From: Bacillus inaquosorum KCTC 13429
GTDB lineage: Bacteria; Bacillota; Bacilli; Bacillales; Bacillaceae
Direction of reading: 5' to 3'
NCBI RefSeq assembly: GCF_000332645.1
Contig: NZ_AMXN01000005.1
Location: 124,001 to 188,000 of the forward strand
DNA: 64,000 nucleotides
Shown: in pieces, positions 51,477 through 63,937 of the stretch
Position numbering within the stretch: position 1 is the first letter of the stretch
Layout of the letters: each line of letters starts with the position of its first letter
The notes under the pieces: model-generated
What the model was told of the DNA's origin: nothing
Seen by the model: the letters and a program-made list of their open reading frames with translations, nothing else
Databases searched by the model: none
Translations under genes and position numbers: made by a program

Positions 51477-52103
51477 TTACCCGGCTTGGCGGTGTTGGAC
51501 CTCTGTCTTTTGAAACCCTCTGAAAGCAAAAAACATCGACACAAGCCCAAATAAACATGGGCCGTAAAATGGAATCAGGCCTGGGAGCGTATACAGCAAA
51601 TAAAGGACAAATCCGCACCCGATCAGCATACAGCCGGTCGTCAGCGGCCGCATGGCGCCAAACAGCAGCGCTTGAGGAATATATTTGCGAAGCGGGAGCT
51701 GGTAGTGCACATAAAGGGGAAACACATACATCAATGCGACGATATACAAAAGACCCGCAAGCAGCGTGCAGCTCGTCACGGTAAAGGACAGCCAATCCGT
51801 ACTGGCTGAAAAATAATGATAATTCGCGGACAATATGAGCAAAAGAGCAACAAACGCCAATCCGATCGCATTGACCTTGAGAAACTCTTTTTTGTAGATA
51901 GCGAGGAATAACGGAAACACCGGGACATCCTTCTGCCCCATCAGCCATTTCCGAATGACGGCACACATCGCGGCTGTGCTCGGCGCCCAGCCGAAAAGAA
52001 CGCCGCCCAAAAGCGTAAACAACAGCCACAGCCCGTTGAGCCACGCAATTTTCACCACCGCTTCGCAGCCCGCATAGAGCGCATCCGTTACCGTCGTCTT
52101 CAT
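51477..52103 (-). CDS. yesV: DUF624 membrane protein (YesV)
   Basis: A 208-residue protein with five or six hydrophobic helices. The family motif appears as LNGLWLLFTLLGGVLFGWAPSTAAM near the N-terminus. DUF624 proteins (YesL family) sit in sugar-import loci and their role is unknown. ATG at 52103 overlaps the yesU stop by four bases (ATGA), so it is translationally coupled. It is a paralogue of YesL, which lies at the other end of the locus. Confidence 0.88.
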   Translation of the reverse strand: MKTTVTDALYAGCEAVVKIAWLNGLWLLFTLLGGVLFGWAPSTAAMCAVIRKWLMGQKDVPVFPLFLAIYKKEFLKVNAIGLAFVALLLILSANYHYFSASTDWLSFTVTSCTLLAGLLYIVALMYVFPLYVHYQLPLRKYIPQALLFGAMRPLTTGCMLIGCGFVLYLLYTLPGLIPFYGPCLFGLVSMFFAFRGFQKTEVQHRQAG

Positions 52104-52762
52104 CTTCTCACCGCTTGATACACAGCAAAATCTTGATAAGCCGCTTTCATGGGCGCCATCTGCCGGAATCCGATTTTCCCTTTCGTTAACACAGGCCCAT
52201 ACGTACTGCCGTCGTCCATCCACTCAAGAATGGGCAGATCATTGATTGAAAAGTGCACATAACCTTTGTCTTTGATGAGCTTCATATGATACGGAGAATC
52301 AGCGTCGTCTGGAGAAGGCAGCGGATCGGCTCCCATCGCGGCGAGGTGGAAACCGCGGCTTTTTCTTAAATTACAAGTGCGGAATGCTCTTTCCTCCGCG
52401 TATTTTCTGCGGAAATACGACAGATGGAGCGCGTTGATGTCCCCCGAATGATATTCGGGGTATTTTCCCGTTCTTTTCTTGAGACTCGGATCAAACAAAT
52501 CCTCGCCTCCAATCCCCGCAGCGGAAAAAAACAGCATACACAGTCCCGGCTGCTCAATCGGAGAGAAGTCCCACGTCACAATGACGCCGTCTGGAAAGGT
52601 TTCGGGGCACCAAAAGACAAAATGTGCTTCGTCTTGAACATGCGACAGGTGCAAGCGGTGATCGTCAAATGAGATCTGTCCGCCTCCCTCCATCCGCCAG
52701 TCCTTCACATCGCTTACTGACCGGAGCGGATTGCGGTACAGGCACGCGCCTTCCTTATACAT
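52100..52762 (-). CDS. yesU: DUF1961 protein, jelly-roll type (YesU)
   Basis: A 220-residue cytoplasmic protein of the DUF1961 family, predicted beta-sandwich from alternating strand pattern (HFVFWCPETFPDGVIVTWDF, GYVHFSINDLPILEWMDDG). The fold type is that of concanavalin-like glycan-active proteins. No catalytic residue can be assigned. ATG at 52762 follows GGGAGGG and starts inside rhgT (8-base overlap). Its place between an acetylesterase and YesV suggests a role in RG-I handling; unproven. Confidence 0.85.
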   Translation of the reverse strand: MYKEGACLYRNPLRSVSDVKDWRMEGGGQISFDDHRLHLSHVQDEAHFVFWCPETFPDGVIVTWDFSPIEQPGLCMLFFSAAGIGGEDLFDPSLKKRTGKYPEYHSGDINALHLSYFRRKYAEERAFRTCNLRKSRGFHLAAMGADPLPSPDDADSPYHMKLIKDKGYVHFSINDLPILEWMDDGSTYGPVLTKGKIGFRQMAPMKAAYQDFAVYQAVRR

Positions 52763-53453
52763 ATTCTTTTCCCTCCCGGCTCACAAGGTGGTCCTTCAGC
52801 GGAAGGCCGAGCTCTTCAATGCCTTCTGCCACAAGCTTCGCAACCTCCATTGCCCCTTCTTCCGAAAAATGCGTATTGTCCTCAATGCCGTCCGGATAAT
52901 TCGGATGTTCATTCGGCTGAAACCAAACGAACAATCGCTTCGACTCCTCCGGTCCGTATGCTTCATAGAGCTCCTTTGTTTTTGCAAGCAGATCAATCAC
53001 GGGCACATCAAGCTCCTTCGCCAGTGCTTTCATCGCATCAGGGTACTCGCCGAGCGTATGCTCAATCCGCCCGTTTTCATCGAAGCGTCGGCGCTGCACT
53101 GATGTGATAAACACAGGATGCGCTCCCTTTTCGCGTGCCGTATCTGCAAACAGGGTGAGAAATTGCTGAAACGTGGAGTACGGCTTCGTCCCGCGCGGTT
53201 TCTGGTCATTGTGGCCGAATTGAATAAACAAATAATCGCCTTGCGTGATGCGCTCAGCAATCGACTGAAGCCTTCCTTCCTCCACAAAAGAATTGGTGCT
53301 CGCTCCTCCTTTGGCGTGATTGTGCACCTTCACATCTTCAGAAAACAATTGCCCGAATACCTGCCCCCACCCCGCCATCGGCGCTTCATGAGGCGGGCAG
53401 TCACTCACGGTGGAATCCCCCGCTAAAAACACTTGAATCGGTTTCTCCATCAC
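52755..53453 (-). CDS. rhgT: Rhamnogalacturonan acetylesterase (RhgT, YesT)
   Basis: A 232-residue SGNH esterase. Block I FLAGDSTVSD carries the nucleophile Ser, HAKGGASTNSF is block II, FGHNDQKPRG block III, and DNTHFSEEG the catalytic Asp/His. It deacetylates RG-I galacturonate, needed before lyases and hydrolases act on acetylated chains. A GTG start at 53453 lies seven bases after AAGGAG; the next codon is ATG. It follows yesS by 13 bases. No signal peptide. Confidence 0.93.
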   Translation of the reverse strand: MMEKPIQVFLAGDSTVSDCPPHEAPMAGWGQVFGQLFSEDVKVHNHAKGGASTNSFVEEGRLQSIAERITQGDYLFIQFGHNDQKPRGTKPYSTFQQFLTLFADTAREKGAHPVFITSVQRRRFDENGRIEHTLGEYPDAMKALAKELDVPVIDLLAKTKELYEAYGPEESKRLFVWFQPNEHPNYPDGIEDNTHFSEEGAMEVAKLVAEGIEELGLPLKDHLVSREGKEYV

Positions 53454-53466
53454 ATGTTCTCTCCTT

Positions 53467-55752
53467 TCAAGGCGTTTCCTGATACATTTGCCTGAAGACA
53501 CCCGGCGGCATGCCGACCTGTTTTTTAAAAATCCGATTGAAGTAATTGTTACGGTAGCCGACTGCTTCTGACACATCATGAATTTTTTTATTTGTATTCA
53601 CCAGCAGTTCTTTCGCCTTTTCGATTCTGATTTGGGTTACATAATCAATAAAATTAATGCCGGTTACTTGCTTAAATGCCTTGCTTAACGTATATGAATT
53701 CATGCCGAGCGCATCGGCACAGCTTTCCAGCGAAATATCCGACATATACTGTTCGTGAATCATGGCTATGACACGTTCCGCCAGCTGCTTTTGCTGTCGG
53801 TTTTTTCTGCCCTCAAGCTTGGAAAGATAAGGCGTTACGACAGCATCCATCAGCCAGGCCGCCGCTTCACCGGGTTCGCGCAGTTCTGAAATGTCAAGAA
53901 GCAGATCCCGATGCTGAAGCAGTTCACTCGGATTGAGCCCGGAATGCAAAATATCCTCCTGAATACGGGAAAACAGCTGAATCAGGGCGGAGTGCACATG
54001 CCTGTCTATAGCCGCCTTTTCCGCCAGTTCCTCCATAAATACACGAATCAGTTCCTCGGCCTCCTGTTTTCTTTCCAGTCGGATAGCCTGAACAATTTGT
54101 TTTTCCAGCTCAAAAGGATAATAGGGGGCGGATTGCTCATCCTGAGGAAAGTCTGCCTGCAAATCAATCACCTGATGCCGGTTGGCAAACTGCCTGCGGG
54201 ATTTGCCGCTTTTCACATCTTGAAATAAAGCAGGGATCTCTGTGACACGCTCCGCCTTCCTGCTCATCGTTCCGGTCAGGCTTAATCCGGTGACATCACC
54301 AAATTGGCATGCCAGCTCCGTTACATACTCCTTCAGATCAGAGCTGTTTGTTTTCATCACAAGCACGGTGACGGAAAGCCGGCCGATATCAAGTATGGAG
54401 GGATGAAAACAGCGTTTTGCCGCAAGCTCCTCGGCCAGATTGGTCAGGGTAAATACAGCGAGCTGTTCATCCCCTTCACGGAAGATGCTTTTTTCAGAGC
54501 GGAGGCCTGTCACCTGAAGATCAAGCACATGAAACACGTTTTCTCCGATGCTCCATCCTGCCTCCTCCATCCGCGATCTGAGGCTTTCCTCGTTGTCATA
54601 GTAAAAATCGCCCTGCAAGAGGTGCTGTAAAAAACTCTTTTTCATGTGGGGTGTCTGCCGTAGGAGCTGCTCTTGAAGCTTCCGGCTTTCAAGGGATAAA
54701 TCATGCCATCTCTTTTCAATCCACTTGAATTCATCCTGCCCGGACGCCTGCCATGTTTTCTTCTCTCCGCCGGTAAACAAGCCAAGCAACTGCTGAATGG
54801 GACGATAGATTTTTTTCGATGCATACCACGTCATGCACACCGCTAAGATAATGCAAATGACAAGCATCACGATGATCACTTTTGATAAAAACACCATCGG
54901 CGCTGTAATGGCTGAAAGAGGCGCCGCTGACACAAAGGTCCACTTCTGATGCATTCGGTTCATTTCCCCAAAGGAGACGGAATACACCGTGCCGTCCCAT
55001 TCCATCTGAAAATGGCCTTTCTCGTCCGGCTGTTTTTGTACCTCTTCAATTAAAGTCTTTTGAAAATCTTTTTCTCCCTCATGAAATAGAACCTTCCGAT
55101 TTTGATCCAGAAGCAGCGCACTGCCATCAGGATAAGGGGACAAGCTTTGCAGAATCGACTCCATTTCTTTCGGATCAACCGCCAGCATGATCGCGCCAAA
55201 CGGTTTCTCCGCCGTGCCCGGAATGAGCTGGATCAGCATCGCCTGATTTCCCGACCGGTTCCAATAAATACTGTTGTCTGAGGCAAGCAGCGGGCGATAC
55301 TTGCGAAGTGCCTCCTGTTCTGTCAAAGCGCTGTATTCGGGGCTCAGCACAAGAGGCCGGGGGCTGTTCAGAAAGATGGAAGCCTGCTCAATCAGCGGCT
55401 GCTGGTCCCGTAAAAGAAACAGCTTTTTCGTTAATTGATAGGAGAACGTAAAGTCTTTCTCCAAATCCCTCTCGGCCAATCCGTTCATCAGCGAAGAATC
55501 GTATGCCATCTGGGTGAGAGTCAGCTCGAGCACTCCAAGCTTCTCATCCATCCGGCTGACTTCACGCGCCACCTGTGTTTCATGCGATTTCTGCAGCTCT
55601 TTCTCTACCTTGTCGATCGAAAGAAAGTAGATAGCGCCGCCAGTCAGCAATCCGGGAATACAGGCAATCAGCAAAATGAAGACAAAGTTTCTTTTGAAAT
55701 ACGTTCCCTTCCAGCGTGAAACCCGTTCCTTCTGTTGAGGCTGTTTTTTCAT
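53467..55752 (-). CDS. yesS: Membrane-bound AraC-family regulator (YesS/RhgR)
   Basis: A 761-residue transcription factor in one polypeptide. An N-terminal helix ([21 protein letters not shown]) and a second helix around residue 290-310 bracket an extracellular Cache-like sensory domain. A long cytoplasmic middle follows, then a C-terminal AraC double helix-turn-helix (about 660-761: [20 protein letters not shown] and [18 protein letters not shown]). In B. subtilis it activates RG-I genes. ATG follows GGGGGGAAAGGG. It lies in the same unit as yesOPQR, so it may autoregulate. Confidence 0.92.
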   Translation of the reverse strand: MKKQPQQKERVSRWKGTYFKRNFVFILLIACIPGLLTGGAIYFLSIDKVEKELQKSHETQVAREVSRMDEKLGVLELTLTQMAYDSSLMNGLAERDLEKDFTFSYQLTKKLFLLRDQQPLIEQASIFLNSPRPLVLSPEYSALTEQEALRKYRPLLASDNSIYWNRSGNQAMLIQLIPGTAEKPFGAIMLAVDPKEMESILQSLSPYPDGSALLLDQNRKVLFHEGEKDFQKTLIEEVQKQPDEKGHFQMEWDGTVYSVSFGEMNRMHQKWTFVSAAPLSAITAPMVFLSKVIIVMLVICIILAVCMTWYASKKIYRPIQQLLGLFTGGEKKTWQASGQDEFKWIEKRWHDLSLESRKLQEQLLRQTPHMKKSFLQHLLQGDFYYDNEESLRSRMEEAGWSIGENVFHVLDLQVTGLRSEKSIFREGDEQLAVFTLTNLAEELAAKRCFHPSILDIGRLSVTVLVMKTNSSDLKEYVTELACQFGDVTGLSLTGTMSRKAERVTEIPALFQDVKSGKSRRQFANRHQVIDLQADFPQDEQSAPYYPFELEKQIVQAIRLERKQEAEELIRVFMEELAEKAAIDRHVHSALIQLFSRIQEDILHSGLNPSELLQHRDLLLDISELREPGEAAAWLMDAVVTPYLSKLEGRKNRQQKQLAERVIAMIHEQYMSDISLESCADALGMNSYTLSKAFKQVTGINFIDYVTQIRIEKAKELLVNTNKKIHDVSEAVGYRNNYFNRIFKKQVGMPPGVFRQMYQETP

Positions 55753-55774
55753 CCCTTTCCCCCCGCCGCCGTCT

Positions 55775-56809
55775 TTACTGATACACGCGTTTTTTCGTTC
55801 TCAAAACATCAGCAAGAAAAGTCAGCGCAAGTCCCTGTCCCCATCCTTGTATTCGTTTGTAAGGCACCTGTTTGTATCCGTCGGCATTATTCATGACGGC
55901 TGTTCCGGCCGATACCTTGCTGACCCGGCCGTCCTCTTCCACCGCATCCAAAATGGCGGAAAGCGATTTCTGCACGTATTTTGTATAGAGCTTTCCGCTC
56001 GACAGCAGAGCAGAGGCAATGCCCGCCGATGCCGACACCTCGAGATACGAATCCGGATCATCCAAAATGGTATGCCACAACCCTGATTCATCCTGAAGCC
56101 GGACGAGCGCACTCAGCTGATCTCTGAGCGATCCGTCGATGATCATAAAGGAGGGATGTGTCACCTCAATGAGCGGGAGCGCCTTCGCCATCGTGAGTGC
56201 TGCCCAGCCATTCGCCCTGCCCCAATAAATCCCTGAAAGATGATTTTGCGCTTTGTTGTCCCAGGCGTGGTAGTACAAATTCGTGACAGGGTCTTGAAGC
56301 ACGTCTTCATGTCCGTGAAACTGGCGCAGACCGTCTTCAAAATAATCCTCGCGCTCCATCACCCGCCCGATTCTCAGCATAAACAGCCCCGCCATCATCA
56401 GCGTATCCGCCCATGCCTGCTCAGGAAACACATATTCAGCCGAATTCACCGTATGCTGAAGGATGCCCTCGCCGAAGCGCGGTGCTTTATGCAGCACATA
56501 TTCCGCCATCTCGCCCGCTGTTTCCAAATACACGTGATCACCCGTCACCTTGTGGAGGAACAAAAGCGTATGCCCGATGGAAACCCCGTTGATCGAAAGC
56601 GGCGGCAGCCCATCCTCCAGCTGTTCATCCACCCACGTTTTTAGCAGATTGATATATTCTTCGTTTTCCGTCGCTTCATAAGCCTCCGCCACGCCGTAAA
56701 ACGCGACGCCGCCCGGCCAATCCCACGCAAAATCCATCTGAAATGTCCGTTTCACGATCCGGTCAATGACGGACGTCACCTTTTCTTCATCAAAAATAAG
56801 CTGTGCCAT
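55775..56809 (-). CDS. yesR: GH105 unsaturated rhamnogalacturonyl hydrolase (YesR)
   Basis: A 344-residue alpha6/alpha6 barrel enzyme removing the unsaturated galacturonyl residue left by RG lyases. The catalytic Asp is in [13 protein letters not shown] near residue 135-143, and the aromatic [17 protein letters not shown] lines the site. It is related to YteR. ATG at 56809 follows AAGGAG, with an in-frame GTG three codons upstream as alternative. It lies between the importer genes and yesS. Confidence 0.93.
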   Translation of the reverse strand: MAQLIFDEEKVTSVIDRIVKRTFQMDFAWDWPGGVAFYGVAEAYEATENEEYINLLKTWVDEQLEDGLPPLSINGVSIGHTLLFLHKVTGDHVYLETAGEMAEYVLHKAPRFGEGILQHTVNSAEYVFPEQAWADTLMMAGLFMLRIGRVMEREDYFEDGLRQFHGHEDVLQDPVTNLYYHAWDNKAQNHLSGIYWGRANGWAALTMAKALPLIEVTHPSFMIIDGSLRDQLSALVRLQDESGLWHTILDDPDSYLEVSASAGIASALLSSGKLYTKYVQKSLSAILDAVEEDGRVSKVSAGTAVMNNADGYKQVPYKRIQGWGQGLALTFLADVLRTKKRVYQ

Positions 56810-56824
56810 CTGCAACACTCCTTT

Positions 56825-57715
56825 TTATTTTAATCCGGTCGTACTGATGCCCTGAACGATATATTTCTGAAACAAAAAGAATACGAGAATCACAGGCAAT
56901 AACGAGACGGCCGACATGGCAAACATCGCACCCCAGTTCGAAGCCGATTCCGTATCAAGGAAAAGCTTCAGCGCAAGTGAAACAGGATAAAGCTCCGGCT
57001 TATTCAAATACAGGAGCGGCTGAATCAGCTCTTCCCACTTCCAATAGAAGGAGAAAATCGCAGACGTGGCAAGCGCCGGGGCAATCAGCGGCAGAATGAT
57101 CCGCCAAAAGCAGGCAAAGCGCCCGCATCCATCGATTCGCGCGGCTTCATCCAGCTCCTCGGGAATCGTCCGGATAAACTGGATCATCAGAAAGATAAAA
57201 AACGCATGCCCGAAAAATTGCGGAACAACAATCGGTTTAAAAGAATTCAGCCAGTCTAATTTCGCAAACAAAATATACTGCGGAATCATCAGCACTTCAT
57301 GCGGCAGCATTAACGTCCCCATCATGCAGGCGAACCAAAATTTTTTTCCCTTGAACGGAATACGGGCAAATCCATACGCAATGACAGCAGATGACAGGAC
57401 GGCACCGATTGTTGACACCCCGACAATGATCGCCGAGTTTTTAATAAAGGTCAGAAACGGCTGCCCCGCAATCCCCTTCCATCCTTCAGCATAGTTACTG
57501 AGAATAAAAGGATCGGGAATGAGAGAATGAGAGGTTGTAAAAATACTGGAGCTTTCCTTAAACGAGCTGACAAACAGCCAAATGACCGGGTACAGCAATA
57601 ACACCGCCAGCGATGCGGTAAAAACATGGAACAGTATGCGTTTGGGCCTGACGCGCCCGGCTTTTTTTCTCTCAAAAACCGGGGCTTCTCTGACAGGCTG
57701 GTTGACCGGCTCCAT
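56825..57715 (-). CDS. yesQ: ABC sugar importer permease (YesQ)
   Basis: A 296-residue CUT1 permease with a Pro/Arg-rich N-terminus, six helices, and the EAA loop [26 protein letters not shown] follows GGAGG and begins just after the yesP stop. It acts with YesP and the lipoprotein YesO, with no ATPase gene present here. Second importer of the locus besides LplABC. Confidence 0.93.
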   Translation of the reverse strand: MEPVNQPVREAPVFERKKAGRVRPKRILFHVFTASLAVLLLYPVIWLFVSSFKESSSIFTTSHSLIPDPFILSNYAEGWKGIAGQPFLTFIKNSAIIVGVSTIGAVLSSAVIAYGFARIPFKGKKFWFACMMGTLMLPHEVLMIPQYILFAKLDWLNSFKPIVVPQFFGHAFFIFLMIQFIRTIPEELDEAARIDGCGRFACFWRIILPLIAPALATSAIFSFYWKWEELIQPLLYLNKPELYPVSLALKLFLDTESASNWGAMFAMSAVSLLPVILVFFLFQKYIVQGISTTGLK

Positions 57716-57718
57716 CCA

Positions 57719-59961
<2,243 letters not shown>

Positions 59962-60014
59962 TTATTTTAAAGCGTTCAGATGGGGCGAAACACTCAAAAA
60001 ACAGTGACGAAAGT

Positions 60015-60064
60015 AAAAAAAACAGAGATGGCTATCCTGCGGAAGCGCCTCCCTGTTTTCTTCT
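60015..60064 (-). terminator. Imperfect terminator after yesN
   Basis: On minus ACAGGGAGGC can pair, with a mismatch and a G-U, with GCCATCTCTGT, followed by TTTTTTTT. It overlaps the yesN 3' end and separates the yesLMN unit from yesO. Confidence 0.55.
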
Positions 60065-61138
60065 GAATTCTGACGGTGTCAGACCGGTATATTTTTTAAA
60101 GACGAGACTGAAATACTTTGGATTATCGCCAAACCCGATTTCTTCCGCGATCTCTGAAACACTCACGTCCCGCCTTAATTTCATCTGCTTCATCGCATGC
60201 TCAAGACGCACTCGCGTAACGTATTGGGAAAATTTCTCGCCTGTTTCCTGCTTAAATAATTTCCCGAGATAATCAGGATTCATAAACAGCATATCCTTCG
60301 CCGCCCACTTCAAGGAGAGATTCGGATTTCCGAGCTCGTCGGCAACAAGCCTGATCATTTTCGATATCACTGCGCTCCCGTGCAGGTCACCAGACGCTTC
60401 GGCTGTGTCACGAAACAGCTGCCCCGCGTTCCGAAGTTCTCCCGCCTGGCTGATGGCTATCTGGCGGTTCGCGAAAACGTCCGCCGCCTTGTCAGCGGCG
60501 TTCTCCGCCACAGCGAGCACGGTACACTCTCCGCTGCTGCAAACCGCTGTCAGCGCAGAACCGAATGCCTCTTTGGCCGCGGCATCAACAGATTGTTCCC
60601 CTTTTAAAATCAGGAGGCGAACCTTTTTTTCGGCAAGTGAAGGCGGCGGAGACAGCTGGGCTACGCCGGCGATCAAACCCTCCAAGTATTGATCGGCAGC
60701 AAAGGAACGGATATGATCGAGCTCATGTTTCAGATGGGCGGTTTTCTTTTTCCGCACCTCATGCTGCTTCAGCTCAGCAATGATTTCCTCCAGCGAGCTG
60801 ATAATTTGCTGTTCATTGCAGGGCTTCAGCAAATAATGCTTTACACCGTATTTCATGGCTTCCTTCGCATACTCAAACTCTCCAAACCCGGACAGGACGA
60901 TAAATTGAACCGACGGACTCACGGCTGACACCTTTTTGATCAGCTCAAGCCCGTCTATGCCGGGCATTTTGATATCTGTAATAACGATATGCGGCTGCTT
61001 ATATAATATCTTGTCATACGCCTCATTCCCGTTCAGCGCTTTGCCGATCAATGAAGCACCAAGCGCCTCCCACTCAATGATTCCTGCCATTCCGTCAAGA
61101 ATAATCCTCTCATCATCAGCTAGTAATATCTTATACAT
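60032..61138 (-). CDS. yesN: AraC-type response regulator (YesN)
   Basis: A 368-residue response regulator. The receiver domain (about 1-125) has the acidic pocket LLADDERI and the phospho-acceptor Asp55 in VITDIKMPGIDG, with Lys in YLLKPCN. A linker leads to a C-terminal AraC helix-turn-helix (about 265-368: LSLKWAAKDMLFMNPDYLGKLFK and VSEIAEEIGFGDNPKYFSLVFKK). It is activated by YesM. ATG at 61138 shares one base with the yesM stop (TGATG), so coupled; a GTG one codon before is possible. Confidence 0.93.
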   Translation of the reverse strand: MYKILLADDERIILDGMAGIIEWEALGASLIGKALNGNEAYDKILYKQPHIVITDIKMPGIDGLELIKKVSAVSPSVQFIVLSGFGEFEYAKEAMKYGVKHYLLKPCNEQQIISSLEEIIAELKQHEVRKKKTAHLKHELDHIRSFAADQYLEGLIAGVAQLSPPPSLAEKKVRLLILKGEQSVDAAAKEAFGSALTAVCSSGECTVLAVAENAADKAADVFANRQIAISQAGELRNAGQLFRDTAEASGDLHGSAVISKMIRLVADELGNPNLSLKWAAKDMLFMNPDYLGKLFKQETGEKFSQYVTRVRLEHAMKQMKLRRDVSVSEIAEEIGFGDNPKYFSLVFKKYTGLTPSEFRRKQGGASAG

Positions 61139-62871
61139 CACGCCACCTCATTTCGGCACGGTATTGTGATCACAATCCTCGTTCCCTTTCCTTGCTCACT
61201 TTGAATGTGCAAATCATACGACTCTCCGAATGTCAGCCGGATGCGTTCACGGATATTCCAGAGTCCGATTCCTCTTCCGCCCGATGTTTCGAGGATCCGC
61301 TCATCCATGCCGGGGCCGTTATCTTCGACCGTAATACAGACACAATTCTTCGTCTTTTTTGCCTGAAGGCGGATGGCGCACGGCCTTGTGAAGGGCTCAA
61401 GCGCGTATTGTATCGCATTTTCCGCCAGCGGCTGGAGCGTCAGTTTTGGAATGAGGCAATGCTTCACTTCTTCGTCGATATCCAAAGTGAAGTTCAGGCG
61501 CTCTTCAAATCGAAACCGCTGAATGGTCATATAGTGAAGAACGATGTCCGCCTCCTCCTGAATGGTCACTGTATCTTTCTCCATATGTATGCTGTTACGC
61601 AGAAGAAAACCGAGCGATTCCACCATTTTTGAGATTTGCTTTTGCTGATTCGCCTTTGCCAGCCAATTGATGGACTCGAGTGTGTTATATAAAAAATGGG
61701 GGTTAATCTGGGCTTGCAGTGCTTTCAATTCGGTTTCTTTAATGATAAGCTGCTTCTCCACATTTTCTTCCATAAGCTCATTAATCCGTTTCATCATGAC
61801 CGTAAAATGGCGGTTCAGCATGCCGGCCTCATCCTGTGTATGTTCTGGCAGAGATAGAGATACACCCGCTTCAAGACCGCCGTGCTGCACCGATTTCATC
61901 GCGGACACAAGCTGCTCGATCGGCTCCGTAATGCTGTTGGCGATTTTCCGTCCGAAAAGCAAAACCACACAGAAAAACAGAAGAAAACACGTGCCGATCA
62001 CCGTTTTCATAAAGGAAATTTTTGCGAACATCTGATCAAAGGGGATGACATTATAGTAGCTCCAATTTTGATAGGATGATTGAAGAAAAGAAATAAAATA
62101 ACGTTTGCCATTCTTTTTTATCAAGTCATAACCGGGGTGCTTTAGCGTCTCTTTTGCCGCCTCAGGCGCAAGCACCGAACCATGTGCCGAATACACCAAA
62201 TTCCCGCTTTGGTCAGCGATCATCATGTCTCCGACCGAATCGCCCCAATCCTTCGGCAAATCACGAATCATCTGTTTCACATTGACTTGGATCAGCACCA
62301 TACCCAAGCCATTCAAACTCAGCTGGTGATAAGATCTGATTTGCCGCGCTGAAATCAGGACAGGATCTGAACCGCCGAGCGTCATCCAAAGATTTCTGCC
62401 ATTTTTCGCTTTGGCTCGTTTAAACACCTCTTCCTGCTGCTGCTCCAAAAGATCTGAAGAACTGCTTCCGGCTGAATACTCTGAGCCGCGGGCATCGATC
62501 AAATGAATGGAATCGATGTACTTTTCATCGCTGGCATATTCCGCCAGCTGATCCCACAGCTCCTGCTTCATTTGATACTGATCGTACGTATCATCACGAT
62601 TTTGCATGCTCAGGATGCGCTGAATCTGTTCGTCCGTAATGATTTCATATGACACATCCTCTATTTTCTTTAGCTCGTCTTCGATCCTTTCAGAAGACAT
62701 CCGCAGCACCTCCGAGGATTTGCGGTAAATCTGCTCATCATACACATGAAAGGCGTATTGCACCCCGCTGTATACAAACAGAAAGGACACGGCCATAATC
62801 AGTGAAAGGAACACAAACAGCTTATCCTTAATCTTCATCCGCCTGTACCAGCCAGCAACTCTTTTTTTCAT
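61138..62871 (-). CDS. yesM: Sensor histidine kinase (YesM)
   Basis: A 577-residue membrane kinase of the LytS/YesM type. Two transmembrane helices (near residues 15-38 and 280-300) enclose an extracellular Cache-like sensor. Then HAMP, and the phospho-acceptor His in ALQAQINPHFLYNTLESINW. The ATP-binding boxes are PLAENAIQYAL and VEDNGPGMDE, ending GLWNIRERI. It probably senses external pectin fragments and phosphorylates YesN. ATG at 62871 overlaps the yesL stop by four bases (ATGA). Confidence 0.93.
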   Translation of the reverse strand: MKKRVAGWYRRMKIKDKLFVFLSLIMAVSFLFVYSGVQYAFHVYDEQIYRKSSEVLRMSSERIEDELKKIEDVSYEIITDEQIQRILSMQNRDDTYDQYQMKQELWDQLAEYASDEKYIDSIHLIDARGSEYSAGSSSSDLLEQQQEEVFKRAKAKNGRNLWMTLGGSDPVLISARQIRSYHQLSLNGLGMVLIQVNVKQMIRDLPKDWGDSVGDMMIADQSGNLVYSAHGSVLAPEAAKETLKHPGYDLIKKNGKRYFISFLQSSYQNWSYYNVIPFDQMFAKISFMKTVIGTCFLLFFCVVLLFGRKIANSITEPIEQLVSAMKSVQHGGLEAGVSLSLPEHTQDEAGMLNRHFTVMMKRINELMEENVEKQLIIKETELKALQAQINPHFLYNTLESINWLAKANQQKQISKMVESLGFLLRNSIHMEKDTVTIQEEADIVLHYMTIQRFRFEERLNFTLDIDEEVKHCLIPKLTLQPLAENAIQYALEPFTRPCAIRLQAKKTKNCVCITVEDNGPGMDERILETSGGRGIGLWNIRERIRLTFGESYDLHIQSEQGKGTRIVITIPCRNEVA

Positions 62872-63497
62872 GCCGCCTTTTCTTTCTCCTGCCGCTGATC
62901 CATTGAGCAAAACGCTTTAAAGGATAGCTTTGTTAAAATCAGGCTAAGTAAACTCCCGCTGAAAAACAGCAAAAATGTGACATGAAACAGCACAAGAAAC
63001 AACACACCGACAGCGCCCGCCGCCATAAGGAGCGTCACCGCCGGACGGCTGAAGGCAATCAAAAAGCTGATGCTCAGCACCTCTCTGATTTTCACATCAA
63101 AATGAGAAAACACCGGGAACACATACAGCACAACAAATGCGAAAATCAGGCTGATGCTCAAGAACACATTGACAAGCACAGGCTGATTCATTTGAGCCGC
63201 AATCCGCATATCCGCAAACAGAAACAGGCCGGCTGTCACAACAATAAGCCCGAGGATTTGCGCTGCCCGCCACTCCTTTTTAAACGCCCGAAAAAAGACT
63301 GAAAAGACCGGGGCATCCGTGTTCCCCTTCGCCCATTCTCTCGCCACTGAAAACATCGCTGCAGTAGCGGGCATCAGCCCAAATACAACCAGACCTGCAA
63401 GGGAAAACAAAATCCAAAGCACATTCAAATAGGCTAATCTCATCACCCACGTACAAAAACGATTCAGCCCATTCGTCACACTGTGTATCATCAACAT
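62868..63497 (-). CDS. yesL: DUF624 membrane protein (YesL)
   Basis: A 209-residue protein with about five helices and the family motif LNVLWILFSLAGLVVFGLMPATAAM near the N-terminus, paralogous to YesV. Role unknown; the family sits in sugar-utilisation operons. ATG at 63497 fits AGGA by five bases, an ATG two codons later fits GGAAGG slightly better. It overlaps yesM and heads the yesLMN unit. Confidence 0.88.
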   Translation of the reverse strand: MLMIHSVTNGLNRFCTWVMRLAYLNVLWILFSLAGLVVFGLMPATAAMFSVAREWAKGNTDAPVFSVFFRAFKKEWRAAQILGLIVVTAGLFLFADMRIAAQMNQPVLVNVFLSISLIFAFVVLYVFPVFSHFDVKIREVLSISFLIAFSRPAVTLLMAAGAVGVLFLVLFHVTFLLFFSGSLLSLILTKLSFKAFCSMDQRQEKEKAA

Positions 63498-63511
63498 CAC
63501 CTTCCTGCTAC

Positions 63512-63530
63512 AGAAAACGCTTTCATTTTA
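63512..63530. promoter_or_regulatory. cre site overlapping the yesL -10
   Basis: On minus TGAAAGCGTTTTCT (63525-63512) matches the cre consensus well. A TAAAAT -10 (63530-63525) abuts it, and no convincing -35 is present. CcpA bound here would block transcription of yesLMN when glucose is available. Confidence 0.7.
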
Positions 63531-63610
63531 AAGTAATATGTATTTCTCCTTCCGAAAGAAAATTCCTGCCGTCTGTGAAAAATTCGACATCATGAGAGCA
63601 GCCGCCGCTC

Positions 63611-63883
63611 TTATTTTTTCCTGTATCGCCGGATGACTTTTCCGATCAAATATCCGGCAATGGATCCGCAAATGACATTGAATCCAAGCATTCCGAGCAC
63701 TGCCCCCTCCCAGCCGCGTACATAAACGAGGCTGTACCAAATCGCAAACACGCCGAGGACAACCAGCCCGGCCAACATCCATTCCGGCAACCTTCTGTCA
63801 GGAAGCTTCATCCGTACAAAAAACGAGACGCTAGTGAACAGACAAGCCGTCACGATCCCTATCACAAATAAAATTGGCCACAT
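63611..63883 (-). CDS. yesK: Small membrane protein of unknown function (YesK)
   Basis: A 90-residue protein with three hydrophobic helices (MWPILFVIGIVTACLFTSVSFF, MLAGLVVLGVFAIWYSLVYV, LGMLGFNVICGSIAGYLIG) and a basic tail RRYRKK. ATG at 63883 follows GGGAGGG. It lies upstream of yesL, with an 80-base gap that holds the cre. No function known. Confidence 0.82.
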   Translation of the reverse strand: MWPILFVIGIVTACLFTSVSFFVRMKLPDRRLPEWMLAGLVVLGVFAIWYSLVYVRGWEGAVLGMLGFNVICGSIAGYLIGKVIRRYRKK

Positions 63884-63909
63884 CGCCTGCCCTCCCTTTT
63901 AGAAAAAGA

Positions 63910-63937
63910 CAAAAAAGCCTCCTGCAAAGGACGCTTA
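63910..63937 (-). terminator. Terminator of yesJ
   Basis: AGCGTCCT and AGGAGGCT pair with one mismatch around TTGC, followed by TTTTTT on minus, at the yesJ stop. Confidence 0.65.
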